Positions 18,843 through 32,646 of a stretch of 64,000 nt of DNA are shown piece by piece (position 1 is the first letter of the stretch; each line of letters begins with the position of its first letter). Location: positions 33,166,745 to 33,230,744 of the forward strand of contig CM075102.1 of NCBI GenBank assembly GCA_037576195.1. The letters are read 5' to 3'. This DNA comes from Phytoseiulus persimilis. Taxonomy: Eukaryota; Arthropoda; Arachnida; Mesostigmata; Phytoseiidae. The notes under the pieces were generated by a model. It saw only the letters and a program-made list of their open reading frames with translations. It ran no database searches and was not told the origin of the DNA. Both the position numbers and the translations under genes were made by a program.

Positions 18843-20156
18843 GATCGACTGGCCTCTGACAGTCGTCCAATTAAGAGATCAGCCCTGCTCATTCGAGAGA
18901 TCGGTTTTGTTTTTGCCCAAGTGAAGAGAGCTCGGCCCCCGGCGGAACGTGCCTAAGTGGCATCGCGCACTTCATAGAAAAGACGTCGGCTCGGTTCGGC
19001 GGTACTTACCTCGTTTTTCACTTGGCTGCTCCATCGAGGAGTCAGACCCACTTTCTACTATTTTTTGTGAGCCAACACCGCATCCGATTCACTCCTGAAG
19101 CCTTCTCCGTCTTTCGAGAATCTAGCTCCGAATTCCCGAATGCGCAGGTTGTCATCGCATGGCTTGCTAACCGTTTTCAGTTGTTTTTGTGCCATGTTCG
19201 AGAGCCCCACTGTTCTCGGATATTTAAATCGTCGTCGAATGGGGCTTTAAATGAGGTTTAGCGCCTCGACATGAGCCGAGGATGCCCTGAGCACTGTGGG
19301 ATGGTGAGAAAGTCGACAGGTCTGCAAGCCAGAACCCAACGGGAGCATTGCAGCGCTCTGTGTCGAACTCAGTCGGATACTTCACTCGTCCAGATGTCAA
19401 CCGAACCCTTGGCAACGAGGATTCTTACATCAGCAACTTCGGCAACGTCTGTTTTCTAGCTCTGGCATCGAATTCACACCATGCGAATCTGGACTCTCGC
19501 CAACGTACTCAGCTCCCATCAGGGAGCAGCTACCAGATCCCTTCTTTTCTATTGAAAATTACGGGAATATCAGCTTCAGTGGAAAACGAATTCTCACGTT
19601 GGAAAGCTGCGCTCGAAAAACATCATATTTATTCAAGTTGAAGTGAATGTCTACAGTCGCTAACCTCGGCTTCAAAGACTGAGTTGAACCCAAAATGATC
19701 TGCATTACGGATCGGCTTAAGATAACATGGGTTGAGCACTTGGATGGGGCTCCAGGCCCGAGTACGTTTGACACACAATGCTAATGGGTCCGCATGTTCA
19801 ACATACAATCGGCGAGACTCGAAGTTCATTCAGCAAAACAATGTGCGAAGTGCCAGGAAGAGTTTCCCATGACGTTGGCACATGCATCGAGGGAGGGGGG
19901 ACTGTTACAAGTTGTCTCAGCTTCACGAAAACTCAGGATTCTTTCCTTCCTTCGAAGAAAAGAAGGCTGGTCATGGACGGAGTGCACGAGCACGAAATAC
20001 ATCACAATCGTTAGAACAGATCGCTCTTCATACACAAGCTGCTTCTATAAATACGGAGAGGGGTTCTCCAAATATGATTTGCCCTCGGAAAATTGGGAGC
20101 AGCGGTAATATTCTCCTTGTCTGTTGTTATAACTCATCATAAGGAGGAAATCAAGG
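18843..20156. other. No clear gene between the hypothetical gene and the chitin-binding gene
   Basis: Short frames on both strands; no exon chain or repeat recognised. It would contain the 3' UTR of the chitin-binding gene (minus strand, left of 20157), for which I saw no canonical AATAAA close by. Confidence 0.4.
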
Positions 20157-22395
20157 TCAACAACGTGTGACCATGTGAGCGGGAAGGCAGCAGAGGTGAT
20201 TGCGATCGAACAGTTCGCCTTCACCGCAATACCTCATGCGAGCCTGATAACCGACACACTGCCAGAATCGGCGACAATCCCTGCTGTCTGCGAACTCTCC
20301 GTATTGAGCAGGGCATTGGAAGTTTGATTGGTGAGCTTTCGGGTCTGCAAGTTCATAGGAACGTCAGCTTGTATGAGAGTATCATGGCGTCTCCTGCCCG
20401 TTCAAGGACCGATTCGGGTTTCGGTATGAAATGACGCAGCCTCCTACCTGGGATCGGGATCGGTCTTGGCTCTGGTTCGGGCTCCGGTTGAGGTTCGGGC
20501 TCCGGGAACGGTCCCGGCATCGGCTCGGGATACGGTCTTGGGTGAGGTCTGGGATAAGGTCTCGGCCTAGGGTCAGGATAGGGTCCTGGTTGAGGCTGAG
20601 GGAGCGGTTCAGGGAACGGTTCCGGAGCGGGTTGTGGATGTGGCTCGGGAAAAGGCTCTGGGGCCGGACGGGGATACGGCTCGGGAGCGGGACGGGGGTA
20701 CGGCTCGGGAGCGGGACGCGGATACGGCTCAGGAGCAGGATGAGGATAAGGTTCAGGAGCAGGATGAGGATAGGGTTCAGGAGCTGGCCGAGGATAGGGT
20801 TCAGGAGCTGGCCGAGGATAGGGTTCAGGAGCCGGCCGAGGATAGGGTTCAGGAGCCGGCCGAGGATAGGGTTCAGGTGCCAGCCGAGGATAGGGTTCAG
20901 GAGCGGGTTGAGGATAGGGCTCAGGCACCGGTCGCGGGTAGGGTTCAGGACCCGGACGAGGATAAGGCTCAGAACCGGGGCGAGGATGGGGCTCAGGGTC
21001 GGGAGATACTCGAGGTAGCGGTTCAGGATGAGGATGCTGCATTGGTCGAGGCGGATACACGCCGTTATAGGTTGGCGGTGATCCTTGGTTCTTGTAGTGA
21101 TTCGGAACTTCAAGCTTGTTGTCTTCCGGAAAAACCACGTGACCTCTGCAAACGAGCAAAAGTTAATGGACGTAACTCCCAGAGGGATCGAGCCTTATCG
21201 TCACTGAGGACTCACGGAGTTGGGAACAAGTGCCTCATTGGCGGCATGTCTATGCAAGGCATCGAGTTCACGAGCATCCCACACGGCTGCATCACGTGAC
21301 AAGGAAGAGGGATGCGATGCATGAGGCAACAGGTCATAAACCCCATGCACTGTCCGTACGATGTGGGATGAGCGCATTGTCCTTCAACGTAGTAATCTCT
21401 CCTAGCTGACTTCGAACTGAAAACGAGCAGGCATCCCTTATGTTATGATTGATTTGGTCCTGATGAACTTATGCTCATGAAACTAGACACTCCCATGGCA
21501 TTCGGTACCTGGCTTGTGTCAAACTGTGGGGAGGCAAAGCGTTGCCACTTCCGGTCGTTATAACCGGTAAAGGATCGAATCGCGTGGGTCGAGGTGGCGC
21601 TGTGGGAACTACCTGAAGGTGGGCGTCTACCGTTACATTGCGGGATTGTTCTGCAACGGAGAAAGAATGCGACTTGCTTCATTCACTCTCCTCACGCTCC
21701 GGGCATTGATGGACTTCATCGAATTTTGGTGCCTGAGAGACACGTTTCAGTGAAGAGCCGAAAGACAGAGATCGTTGAATCTGGAAGGCTTCTTCTAAAT
21801 CTATCTCAATTGATTCTCTCTGCGAGGACGGAATCACTCCGCGGCACTCCTTTAGATCATCGCGTTTCGAAATTGCGGCCCGAGAGTTGTCCTATGACGG
21901 CGATCGCATGCAGCAACGGATTGACTACAAAAACACTTGATTTCCGTTCAAAATGCAAAACACTCGAACCTCATCCCAAGAAACGCTCAGAGGCCGATGA
22001 TTCGCTCTATCTGCAACGAACAACGGAGGCAACAGGGGACTCCCGCAGAGATCAAACATGCTAGATAGAGTGTAGGAATTGGGGCTCAGGTGCTAAACGC
22101 TCCCACCAGCTTGCATCGGGTCAATCAAGGAAACTCCATCATCGTCTTAGATGTTTTGATTTGTGGCGGTCAAACCCCTGAGGGCTTTTGACCCACTTTT
22201 CAGATCGGGGCGAACGACAACTACTTGGTCCGGTTCAAAGGGGAAGATAATAATCCTGCTGTACGCACCGAACTTGTTTCTGATCGAATCCACATCCCTC
22301 CGATTAAGGGACTCAGCGGCCTCCGCGGAGGACACTGCAATGAGGAGAGCCACGACCACAGTGCACCAACACTTTCGCCGACCTATCCGCGCCAT
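20157..22395 (-). CDS. Secreted chitin-binding protein with Pro-Glu-Pro-Tyr repeats, 5 exons, 470 aa
   Basis: Minus-strand exons 22395-22197, 21650-21509, 21401-21216, 21145-20448 and 20344-20157 join in phase at every junction (199+142+186+698+188 nt = 471 codons). Residues 1-26 form a signal peptide with the hydrophobic core [14 protein letters not shown]. Residues 114-175 are a cysteine-rich segment (CMGFMTCC and five further Cys). Residues about 200-400 are a low-complexity repeat built on PEPYPRPA. Residues 417-470 are a chitin-binding type 2 (CBM14/peritrophin-A-like) domain ([20 protein letters not shown]) ending at Cys470. The protein is therefore probably extracellular, in cuticle, gut lining or a secreted matrix. 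The first intron (546 bp) could hide another exon of a length divisible by three. The open frames on the opposite strand across the repeat are by-products of its composition. Confidence 0.88.
20448..21000 (-). repeat. Coding minisatellite of about 24 bp (PEPYPRPA repeat)
   Basis: Within exon 4 of the chitin-binding gene a 24-bp unit, coding for the octapeptide PEPYPRPA and variants (Arg to His, Gln or Leu), is repeated about a dozen times. It then grades into looser PEP/PQP repeats. Several adjacent units are identical at the DNA level, so the array is probably expanding or being homogenised. Confidence 0.85.
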
Positions 22396-22437
22396 CTCCA
22401 CATGAATTGTGTTCTTCGTTCAAGGAGTCAATCCGCT

Positions 22438-22443
22438 TTTAAA
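22438..22443 (-). promoter_or_regulatory. TATA-like element of the chitin-binding gene
   Basis: TTTAAA lies 43 bp upstream of the ATG at 22395 on the minus strand, at a spacing expected for a TATA box with a very short leader. Based on position and sequence only. Confidence 0.4.
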
Positions 22444-22444
22444 G

Positions 22445-25400
22445 AGAAGTGAAAGTGACACCTCAAGTGGGTGGTGTCTGTCAGCCACCGAAAACTTTTG
22501 AAAGGGTGAACGCTCCGATCCTCGATCGGTGGTGCTGTTCCAAGTCTGAAATAATTTCGGAGCTCAGGAACGCTGACGCTGGATGCACGAAGAGATGCCG
22601 CAAGTATGAAGAGCGCTCCGGCGATTATTCCGGGAGTCTGTTTGCATAATTTCTCAAGATAATGAGAACGTCTCAAATTATTCCGCCGAGATCGGCCTCA
22701 GATCGGAGCGAGAATGAGCTTTGCGGGTTCCACCTGGCGTATGATGGTATTTCCTGAATATCAGGCCAGATATCCTGGAGGGGCGACTCAGGTGGAGGCT
22801 TGGGAGCGATCTCGAGCGATATGGTGTCAAGTCGCAGTACGCTTTCCCAAGAGACTTCTGCGGGGCAGCCCGGGTGAGAACGGGCGAAGACAGTCGGCGA
22901 GACAAATATTTGACAAATCCCATATTGTTAAAGTAGCTTCGATGAGGTAACCCTGCCAACAGTGGCATCCGCTTACGACCCGAAGCCGGAGCCCTTTGAC
23001 GCTAAACTATGGCTCTAGGTGCCAACGTCTTCCGGCCTCTTACTTTTTACTGTGTGTGCAGTAGCTCCGCCCGTCGTATCGGCCTCATGATGACGCAACA
23101 ATCTTCGCTCAACTTACATTGTCACAAGTGGAACTCCAGAAATCCACGCAGTTCACCTCCCCCCGAATTCTACTCGTGTATGTTCAGATTCCAACTTCTT
23201 CCAAAAATATTCGAGCAGTCCTGCATAGGACCGCGCGCTGGCTGCTGATCTGGAGCCCAACATGAATGGCATTGATCGATTCCACATTTACAACTCGGGT
23301 AGCGATTCAATCGTGGAGTCTATGATCCCTCGGACCGAGTCACGAGTTTCGGATTGCCCACCACCGTGTGATTACTCAAGGAAGATGATCGCTCAACGTC
23401 AGCCTAATTTGCCTGGCGTTGAATGGTTTGGAGAGTCCTGCGTCACAGTGATGAGTGCGCTTTCAGTACAGTTTAACTGAACGCCTACAACCGGGGATAT
23501 TTTTAGAGCGAAATACTCTTGTCGACCGGGAACTCAAGCTAAGGGTGGCAGCTTTGGATGGCGATCTTCCGACATCCGAACCATGAGGTCAACCAAGCTC
23601 GATTCGATAGGATGGAGACGGTAGTTGAACGGGATTAGATTCTGGGGAGAGGTGTGATCGCAAAGGCTTTTATTTTACCTATAAAAAACTCCTCGACGCC
23701 AGTCGCTCTCGAGTTAGAGAAGAGCGATGACTCACTACTTGCGCGATTTCTGGAAATACATTGCGGCAGAGAAACACATCTCTACAATTTCTTGAATCCT
23801 TCTCAGGGTCAATTGTCAAAAAAGCGAAAATTCCCTCCGGGTCTGACCTCATCTCAACGAATCGATGCTCCTACTGATTTTGGCGGGCGGATTCTCATAG
23901 GAAGACTGACGGAACAAAACAGCTATACGGAAAACTACACTCAATTCGCGCCCGATTCGGTATGGACCTGGCGTGATCAGCAATTCGAAGAATACAGACG
24001 AAAAACCGTGGATTTTTCTGGAACAGTGGTGGTTCCAGTACGGGTTTCCCTTTCGGTGATCCATAAAAGGTAACAGGAACTGAATCACCGAGGTGTAATG
24101 AGAAGCGGCCACGGTCTCCATCTCACCGTTTTGCTCCGCTGGCAAGACTTCAACGATTCCTGTTATGAAAAATGACAGCCGAGTGTATTTAGAAGCCTAA
24201 GTGAGTTCTAATTTCCGGCGTCTCGAACCGCCATCAACCCCGGTGCGGGCATCGTTGGCAGTGCATGTCATCTTGCGAAAGAGCGATTCGTCTTCCGAGC
24301 GACGACATGTAAACTGACGCTGTCTTCGAAGTGTTTCACGCCGATGAAGGACGTGAGAGGAACTACCGGAACAATTTGTGGACTGTTGCGCCGCATCTTA
24401 ATACGAGATTTGTGAAGAGTTTCGAGAGTACGAATGACATGTTCGCCTTGCTGTCTCATTGATTTTTGGACCAAGCCCATTTTTCTCTCAAGGTCGCGGT
24501 CTATTCGACTGTCACAAAGTGTTCGCTTCGTAGGAGCTATGAGCTCTCCGAGCATTTACTCGAATTCGGACCGAAGCCCACTGTGTGAGTTCCCGGCAGT
24601 GAGCGACGCAATTTTCTTTCCGCATTTCCATTGATCGACTTCTTCCCATGAACTCTCGTTCCGTTCGACGTTGTGCGGTAGAACTCCTATTATTTCAACC
24701 TTTTTCCGCATCGATTAGTTGGTATAACCTAGGTTTCGCTGCATGCCCTGTTTGTTGAGATTCAAGACTTCAGGGTCTCCTGTCGTTATTTGCTCTTGTC
24801 AGAATAAACGCACACTATTCGACAGAGCTAGTTGCGAGGGTCGTTCAAGTCATGAGCGCCATGTTCCAAAACCAGTCATATGGCAATGAGATCACGCTTC
24901 ATGAACCAGTCTACCCAGTACGCAGCTCACGATGTCACCCAGGCTCTCGCTAGCGGAAATCGCTCCGTAGAGGCCTGGCGTATGCGCCAGAACCAGCAAA
25001 GCGAGAGAGAGGTTTCGTACTTTCCCTGTCTGTGCTCACAGATCGTGACCTTCTCTGGAATTCCCAAGAGCTTCCAGACAGTGGAAGTTTACTCCGAGAA
25101 AAACGGCTACGAGAATTCCGCAAGGTGACATCGCGACGCGGTACGACGAGAAGAATCGGGCGCATTAAACTCGTCAACACCTCCCCCTTGGCTCTGGCCA
25201 CAGCGAAGAATTCGGAAGCTTGTTTGTATCGGTGATCATGCCGCAAACATCCTGACAACTAAAGGCTCTCAACTGGAGACAGATTCTTCATCAACGACAT
25301 GCTCATGGAAATCATCGCGCACTCTCCCCGCAGCTCGCTCGGTGCTCGTTCTCCGTGACCGAGAAAGCGATATACCCGATCAGAAGGCGTCCATATTCGG

Positions 25401-25680
25401 ACGGTATTCAGAGGCACTGCTTGGCAAGTGAACTCTCAAGCGAGTGATCTAGATCCTATCTGCTGCTCAAGCACTTGTTACTGCCACACGGAACCCATGC
25501 TTTCCGGAGATGCATCGCGACGAAACTTCCTCCTGACAGCCTGCAGTGGTGATTCCTCATTGATGTTGAGGTTTGATCCGGCCCATTGCGAAGCGTCTTC
25601 GGTTCACGTCAGCTCGGGTCGGCCGGCCCTATTTTTGGCATAGATGAATACATCGTCGAATCAGCAGCAGAAGCGTCGAT
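22445..25680. other. About 3.2 kb without a recognisable gene
   Basis: Many short frames (the longest, 139 codons at 23654, begins with GTG, not ATG) and no family match, exon chain or repeat that I can support. Confidence 0.45.
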
Positions 25681-27625
<1,945 letters not shown>

Positions 27626-27760
27626 GAAGTTGGATTCCATCATCACGACCAGGCGTCGACGAAGAGCTTGAGAGGAAAATACAGCACCAATTCTTTCCAT
27701 ATTTCAACAACAACAACATGTCACCGAAAACAGGAAAAACTGATCACAACAACATCGAAG

Positions 27761-27766
27761 AATAAA
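27761..27766 (+). terminator. Poly(A) signal of actin
   Basis: AATAAA occurs 136 bp after the actin stop codon in an A-rich 3' UTR. Confidence 0.6.
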
Positions 27767-27769
27767 ACA

Positions 27770-28941
27770 AAGTTGCAATTCTTTATACACGACTGTTTCG
27801 ACTTTTCGCTGCGGTTGAATGAGCTTGCGCGACCCGCCTGTCCTCCCAGTTTCTTCATTCGATACATTTACATTGAAAAACTCCTCGCCTCCGAATCAGA
27901 GCTAACTCAAGGTCCGGTTGAGTTGGTTCATTCATGCCGCTAGCCCTGCCTAAACTCGGGAGGCTCGGGAATAAGCCGAGTCCCCGAAACCACACAGCTC
28001 TCGCGTGTCGATTCTATTCTGAGAAGAGGTCCAAAGTCGCGGGATATCCCGCAGTGATATAACAGAACAATTCTACTCGGATTCATAACTGTCAGCAATT
28101 TTAAATCGAGAGCTAGAGGACAGGGCATCCGGCCAGCTCGTGAGCGATAATAACATTGATATAACACATTCCTTCGTATTGTTTCAGCGTCCTCGCATTT
28201 CTGCTAGACAAAGCGCACATCGGGGTCGTTGAAACCCGGAACCAGGCTCGCGCAGATCTCGGCGCCGCTCTCTCAGTCAGACTCTTCCCTAGACCCACTC
28301 CTAGCGCATCTCAGCAGAAGACAAACCCGTTTGCCTATCGATGCAGTCGTGGAACGTTCAAAGTTGTTTGCATCTGAGAAGCCTTCTGAGAAACACGGTC
28401 TCCGATAGAAGCAGCAGGCCCCTACAGAGGCACGAGACCTTATTGAGAAGGAAGCCGAAAGATTGGGCGTTTTCGATCTGGCGATCCTCGATGATCAACG
28501 CGCCCAGGGTTCCGTTTGAGCTCATCGCTCGAGGCCGTATCAACTCGCTGAAGAACTCGCTCTGTCTGAAAAACAAACTACTCATCCCGGATGCGGAGGC
28601 GTCGAGTCTCGAAGCGAATCACTGTTCGCTCGTACTCGTTGTGTACAGCAGCGTCATCGAGCTCCACACCGTGTCGGGCTTCGACCGATGAAAGCTCCAT
28701 GACGGACAATGCTCCTCACAGATCTGTGACGCGATCAATGGAGCCTGGGAGTTCAGGTGTTTTTGGAGATTATCCCTTCAGGGCGGAAGACCAATCCCAG
28801 GTGGAATAATGCCGAAAAATTACCGGAACCTCCAGGCTCTAGCGATCAATGGACGCGGCGATCTGAACTCACGAGTCAAGTAGCTTTCGATCTATGTCTA
28901 TCCCTGTAGCACCTTGATGATGCTCGAACGGGTAGGGATAC
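27770..28941. other. Downstream of actin; weak coding signal at 28400-28690
   Basis: Nothing recognised. Two protein-like stretches lie on the plus strand: EARDLIEKEAERLGVFDLAI (about 28425-28485) and, in another frame, a run ending at 28691. No supported splice joins them, and they may be chance. Confidence 0.35.
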
Positions 28942-31674
28942 GTTGGGATTAGGGGTCGCAAAAATCCACGAGTCCAGGTGAGGGCGCAAGATCTCGGTCA
29001 CGGGTTCGAGTCCTAAAATCTCTGATTCTGAGCTAGTACGATCGGGAACGGAGGCTGACTTTCGTTTGAGAATCACTGACTGGAGGGATGATTCCGCGAC
29101 CAGTCTGACCATACTTCGCCAAACATGGAGGGGTGATTCCGAGACCAATCTGACCATTACTTTCCAAGTCTGGAGGGGTGATTCCGAGACCAATGTGACA
29201 ATTACTTTCAAACTCTAAAGGGGTGATTCCGGAACCGATCTGACCATTACTTTTTAACTCTGGAAGGGTGATTCCGGAACAAATCTGACCATTACTTTTC
29301 AACTCTGGAAGGGTGATTCCGAGACCAATCTGACCATTACTTTCCAACTCTGGAGGGGTGATTCTGAGACCAATCCGACCATTACTTTCCAACTCTGGAG
29401 GGGTGATTCCGAGACCAATCCGACCATTACTTTTCAACTCAGGAAGGGTGATCCCGAGACCAATCTGACCATCACTTTCCAAGTCTGGAGGGGTGATTCC
29501 GAGACCAATCTGACCATTACTTTCCAACTCTGGAGGGGTGATTCCGAGACCAATCCGACCATTACTTTTCAACTCTGGAGGGGTGATTCCGAGACCAATC
29601 CGACCATTACTTTTCAACTCTGGAAGGGTGATTCCGAGACGAATCTGACCATTACTTTCCAACTCTGGAGGGTTGATTCCGAGACCAATCTGACCATTAC
29701 TTTTCAACTCTGGAAGGGTGATTCCGAGACCAATCTGACCATTCCTTTCCAACTCCGGAAGGGTGATTCCGAGACCAATCTGACCATTACTTTCCAACTC
29801 TGGAGGGTTGATTCCGAGACCAATCCGACCATTACTTTTCAACTCCGGAAGGGTGATTCCGAGACCAATCTGACCATTACTTTCCAACTCTGGAGGGGTG
29901 ATTCCGAGACCAATCCGACCACTACTTTTCAACTCTGGAAGGGTGATTCCGAAACCAATGTGACCATTACTTTCCAACTCTGGAAGGGTGATTCCGGAAT
30001 CAATCTGACCATTACTTTTCAACTCTGGAAGGGTGATTCCGGAACCAATCTGACCATTACTTTTCAACTCTGGAAGGGTGATCCCGAGACCAATGTGACC
30101 ATTACTTTCCAACTCTGGAAGGGTGATTCCGGAATCAATCTGACCATTACTTTTCAACTCTGGAAGGGTGATTCCGGAATCAATCTGACCATTACTTTCC
30201 AACTCTGGAGGGTTGATTCCGAGACCAATCTGACCATTACTTTTCAACTCTGGAAGGGTGATTCCGAGACCAATCTGACCATTCCTTTCCAACTCTGGAA
30301 GGGTGATTCCGAGACCAATCTGACCATTACTTTCCAACTCTGGAGGGTTGATTCCGAGACCAATCCGACCATTACTTTTCAACTCCGGAAGGGTGATTCC
30401 GAGACCAATCTGACCATTACTTTCCAACTCTGGAGGGGTGATTCCGAGACCAATCCGACCACTACTTTTCAACTCTGGAAGGGTGATTCCGAGACCAATG
30501 TGACCATTACTTTCCAACTCTGGAAGGGTGATTCCGGAATCAATCTGACCATTACTTTTCAACTCTGGAAGGGTGATTCCGGAACCAATCTGACCATTAC
30601 TTTTCAACTCTGGAAGGGTGATCCCGAGACCAATGTGACCATTACTTTCCAACTCTGGAAGGGTGATTCCGGAATCAATCTGACCATTACTTTCCAACTC
30701 TGGAAGGGTGATTCCGGAATCAATCTGACCATTACTTTCCAACTCTGGAGGGTTGATTCCGAGACCAATCTGACCATTACTTTTCAACTCTGGAAGGGTG
30801 ATTCCGAGACCAATCTGACCATTCCTTTCCAACTCTGGAAGGGTGATTCCGAGACCAATCTGACCATTACTTTCCAACTCTGGAGGGTTGATTCCGAGAC
30901 CAATCCGACCATTACTTTTCAACTCCGGAAGGGTGATTCCGAGACCAATCTGACCATTACTTTCCAACTCTGGAGGGGTGATTCCGAGACCAATCCGACC
31001 ACTACTTTTCAACTCTGGAAGGGTGATTCCGAGACCAATGTGACCATTACTTTCCAACTCTGGAAGGGTGATTCCGGAATCAATCTGACCATTACTTTTC
31101 AACTCTGGAAAGGTGATTCCGGAACCAATCTGACCATTACTTTTCAACTCTGGAAGGGTGATCCCGAGACCAATGTGACCATTACTTTCCAACTCTGGAA
31201 GGGTGATTCCGGAATCAATCTGACCATTACTTTTCAACTCTGGAAGGGTGATTCCGGAACCAATCTGACCATTACTTTTCAACTCTGGAAGGGTGATTCC
31301 GAGACCAATCTGACCATTCCTTTCCAACTCTGGAGGGGTGATTCCGAGACCAATCCGACCATCACTTTTCAACTCCGGAAGGGTGATTCCGAGACCAATC
31401 TGACCATTACTTTCCAACTCTGGAGGGGTGATTCCGAGACCAATCCGACCACTACTTTTCAACTCTGGAAGGGTGATTCCGAGACCAATGTGACCATTAC
31501 TTTCCAACTCTGGAAGGGTGATTCCGGAATCAATCTGACCATTACTTTTCAATTCTGGAGGGGTGATTCCGAGACCAATCTGGCCATTAGTTTCCAAGTC
31601 CGGAGGCAGTCCGGACTCGTCGGACTCGTTGGACTCGCGAGTCCGAGTCCGAGTCTTCGACCCCTAGTTGGGAT
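28942..31674. mobile_element. Non-autonomous hAT-type element with 8-bp target duplications, filled with a satellite
   Basis: The direct repeat GTTGGGAT at 28942-28949 and 31667-31674 is a perfect 8-bp target site duplication. Just inside, TAGGGGTCG (28950-28958) and its reverse complement (31658-31666) form the inverted termini. An 8-bp duplication and a TAGGGG end are hallmarks of the hAT superfamily. The element proper is 2717 bp. There is no transposase: apart from about 120 bp at the left and 60 bp at the right, the interior is a 45-bp tandem array. The right end also carries inverted GACTCG/CGAGTC motifs. Confidence 0.85.
29074..31603. repeat. 45-bp satellite array in 540-bp higher-order units
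   Basis: About 56 copies of a 45-bp unit (consensus core GGTGATTCCGAGACCAATCT). Variants recur every 12 units: the blocks at 29941, 30481 and 31021 are almost identical, as are 29701, 30241 and 30781, giving a 540-bp higher-order repeat present at least three times. Because 45 is divisible by three and the unit lacks stops in several frames, long frames stay open on both strands (minus 31597-29033, 854 codons, 15-residue repeat NGQIGLGITLPELKS; plus 29960-31735, 591 codons). I do not regard these as genes. Confidence 0.92.
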
Positions 31675-32496
31675 CACTCCGAGTCAAGGAACCTATACCG
31701 ACAAACTGGGGCCCAGGATTTCGACTGGGGACTGACTGGAATACTTCAGAAAAGGGCTACCATTGGAGAATTTCAACGATATCGAGTTTCCGAAAGCCGA
31801 CACCGTGGAGAGGGCCTCGCTTGCCCTTGGCCACAATTGACCCATACATCCGTACACTCTGCTGTTATCTCTGCGCCAATGTATCGTGATAGAACTACGT
31901 ATTCGGGACGCAGGAAGTTTACGGGAAAAACTTCGTCCCCTCCTCTCACCATAATCGGGAAGATGCTCACCTTTAAGTCATCGCAGCAACTGTTTGGAGA
32001 TTAGTAGATTGATCGGATCTCAATTTTCTGTGCTTTTTCTTGCAACGAGATCCCTCTCAACTGCTCAGCGCCCACGGAGTGACTTAGAAATGAGGGAGTG
32101 TTCTCCTATAGCAATATTCTCTCTTTGACCTTGAGTTGCGAACGACAACTCACGTCAATAGATGCAGCTGAAACGGGTAGCTTGAATCTGTACGTGAATA
32201 TCTTCATTCCCCATTCCTTTGATCGACGAGATTCAGTATTCGGAAGAAATCTGATGCGCATTCGCTGACGACGAACTTCATACGGATCTGGCACCAACTA
32301 CACGTCTCTGCTCTAGGGCTCTAACGAGAGCCGGTTACTATATTTGCTTCAAGCTCAAACTGGGATCGGCGGATGGTGTTGGCCTTCACGAGAAACTGGG
32401 ATTAACGGGCTGGGACAGGTTTGAGAAACTTCGGTTCACAGTGTGTCACATATTTCGTTATTATTTGTTTGCGATACAGCGATACGTGGTATTCGG
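31675..32496. other. Left flank of the palindrome; nothing recognised
   Basis: Short frames only. This unique sequence is not repeated at the other palindrome edge. Confidence 0.5.
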
Positions 32497-32599
32497 ATCA
32501 ATACGGTACCGTATCTATTAATCGCCCATAGATGTTACAAACAGAATCTCATCTCGCTGATAATATATACAATAAGAGAAGGCCACAATAAACTCAACG

Positions 32600-32605
32600 T
32601 TTAAT
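32600..32605 (-). terminator. Likely poly(A) signal of the left FMO gene
   Basis: ATTAAA on the minus strand, 42 bp beyond the FMO stop codon at 32647. It is the common AATAAA variant; the same sequence follows the right FMO copy. Confidence 0.45.
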
Positions 32606-32646
32606 GGAGGATCCTTTGTGCGCAATTCCGTCTACACGCCGCAGAC

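Noticed and set aside
28341-28691. 116-codon frame downstream of actin
   Set aside because: Protein-like pieces occur in two different frames with no convincing splice and no family match; kept only as a note.
29074-31603. Regular repeats as a CRISPR array
   Set aside because: Units are contiguous without unique spacers and the genome is eukaryotic.
29033-31735. 854-aa (minus) and 591-aa (plus) open frames as genes
   Set aside because: They are the two strands of a 45-bp satellite inside a MITE; the period is divisible by three, so frames stay open without selection.
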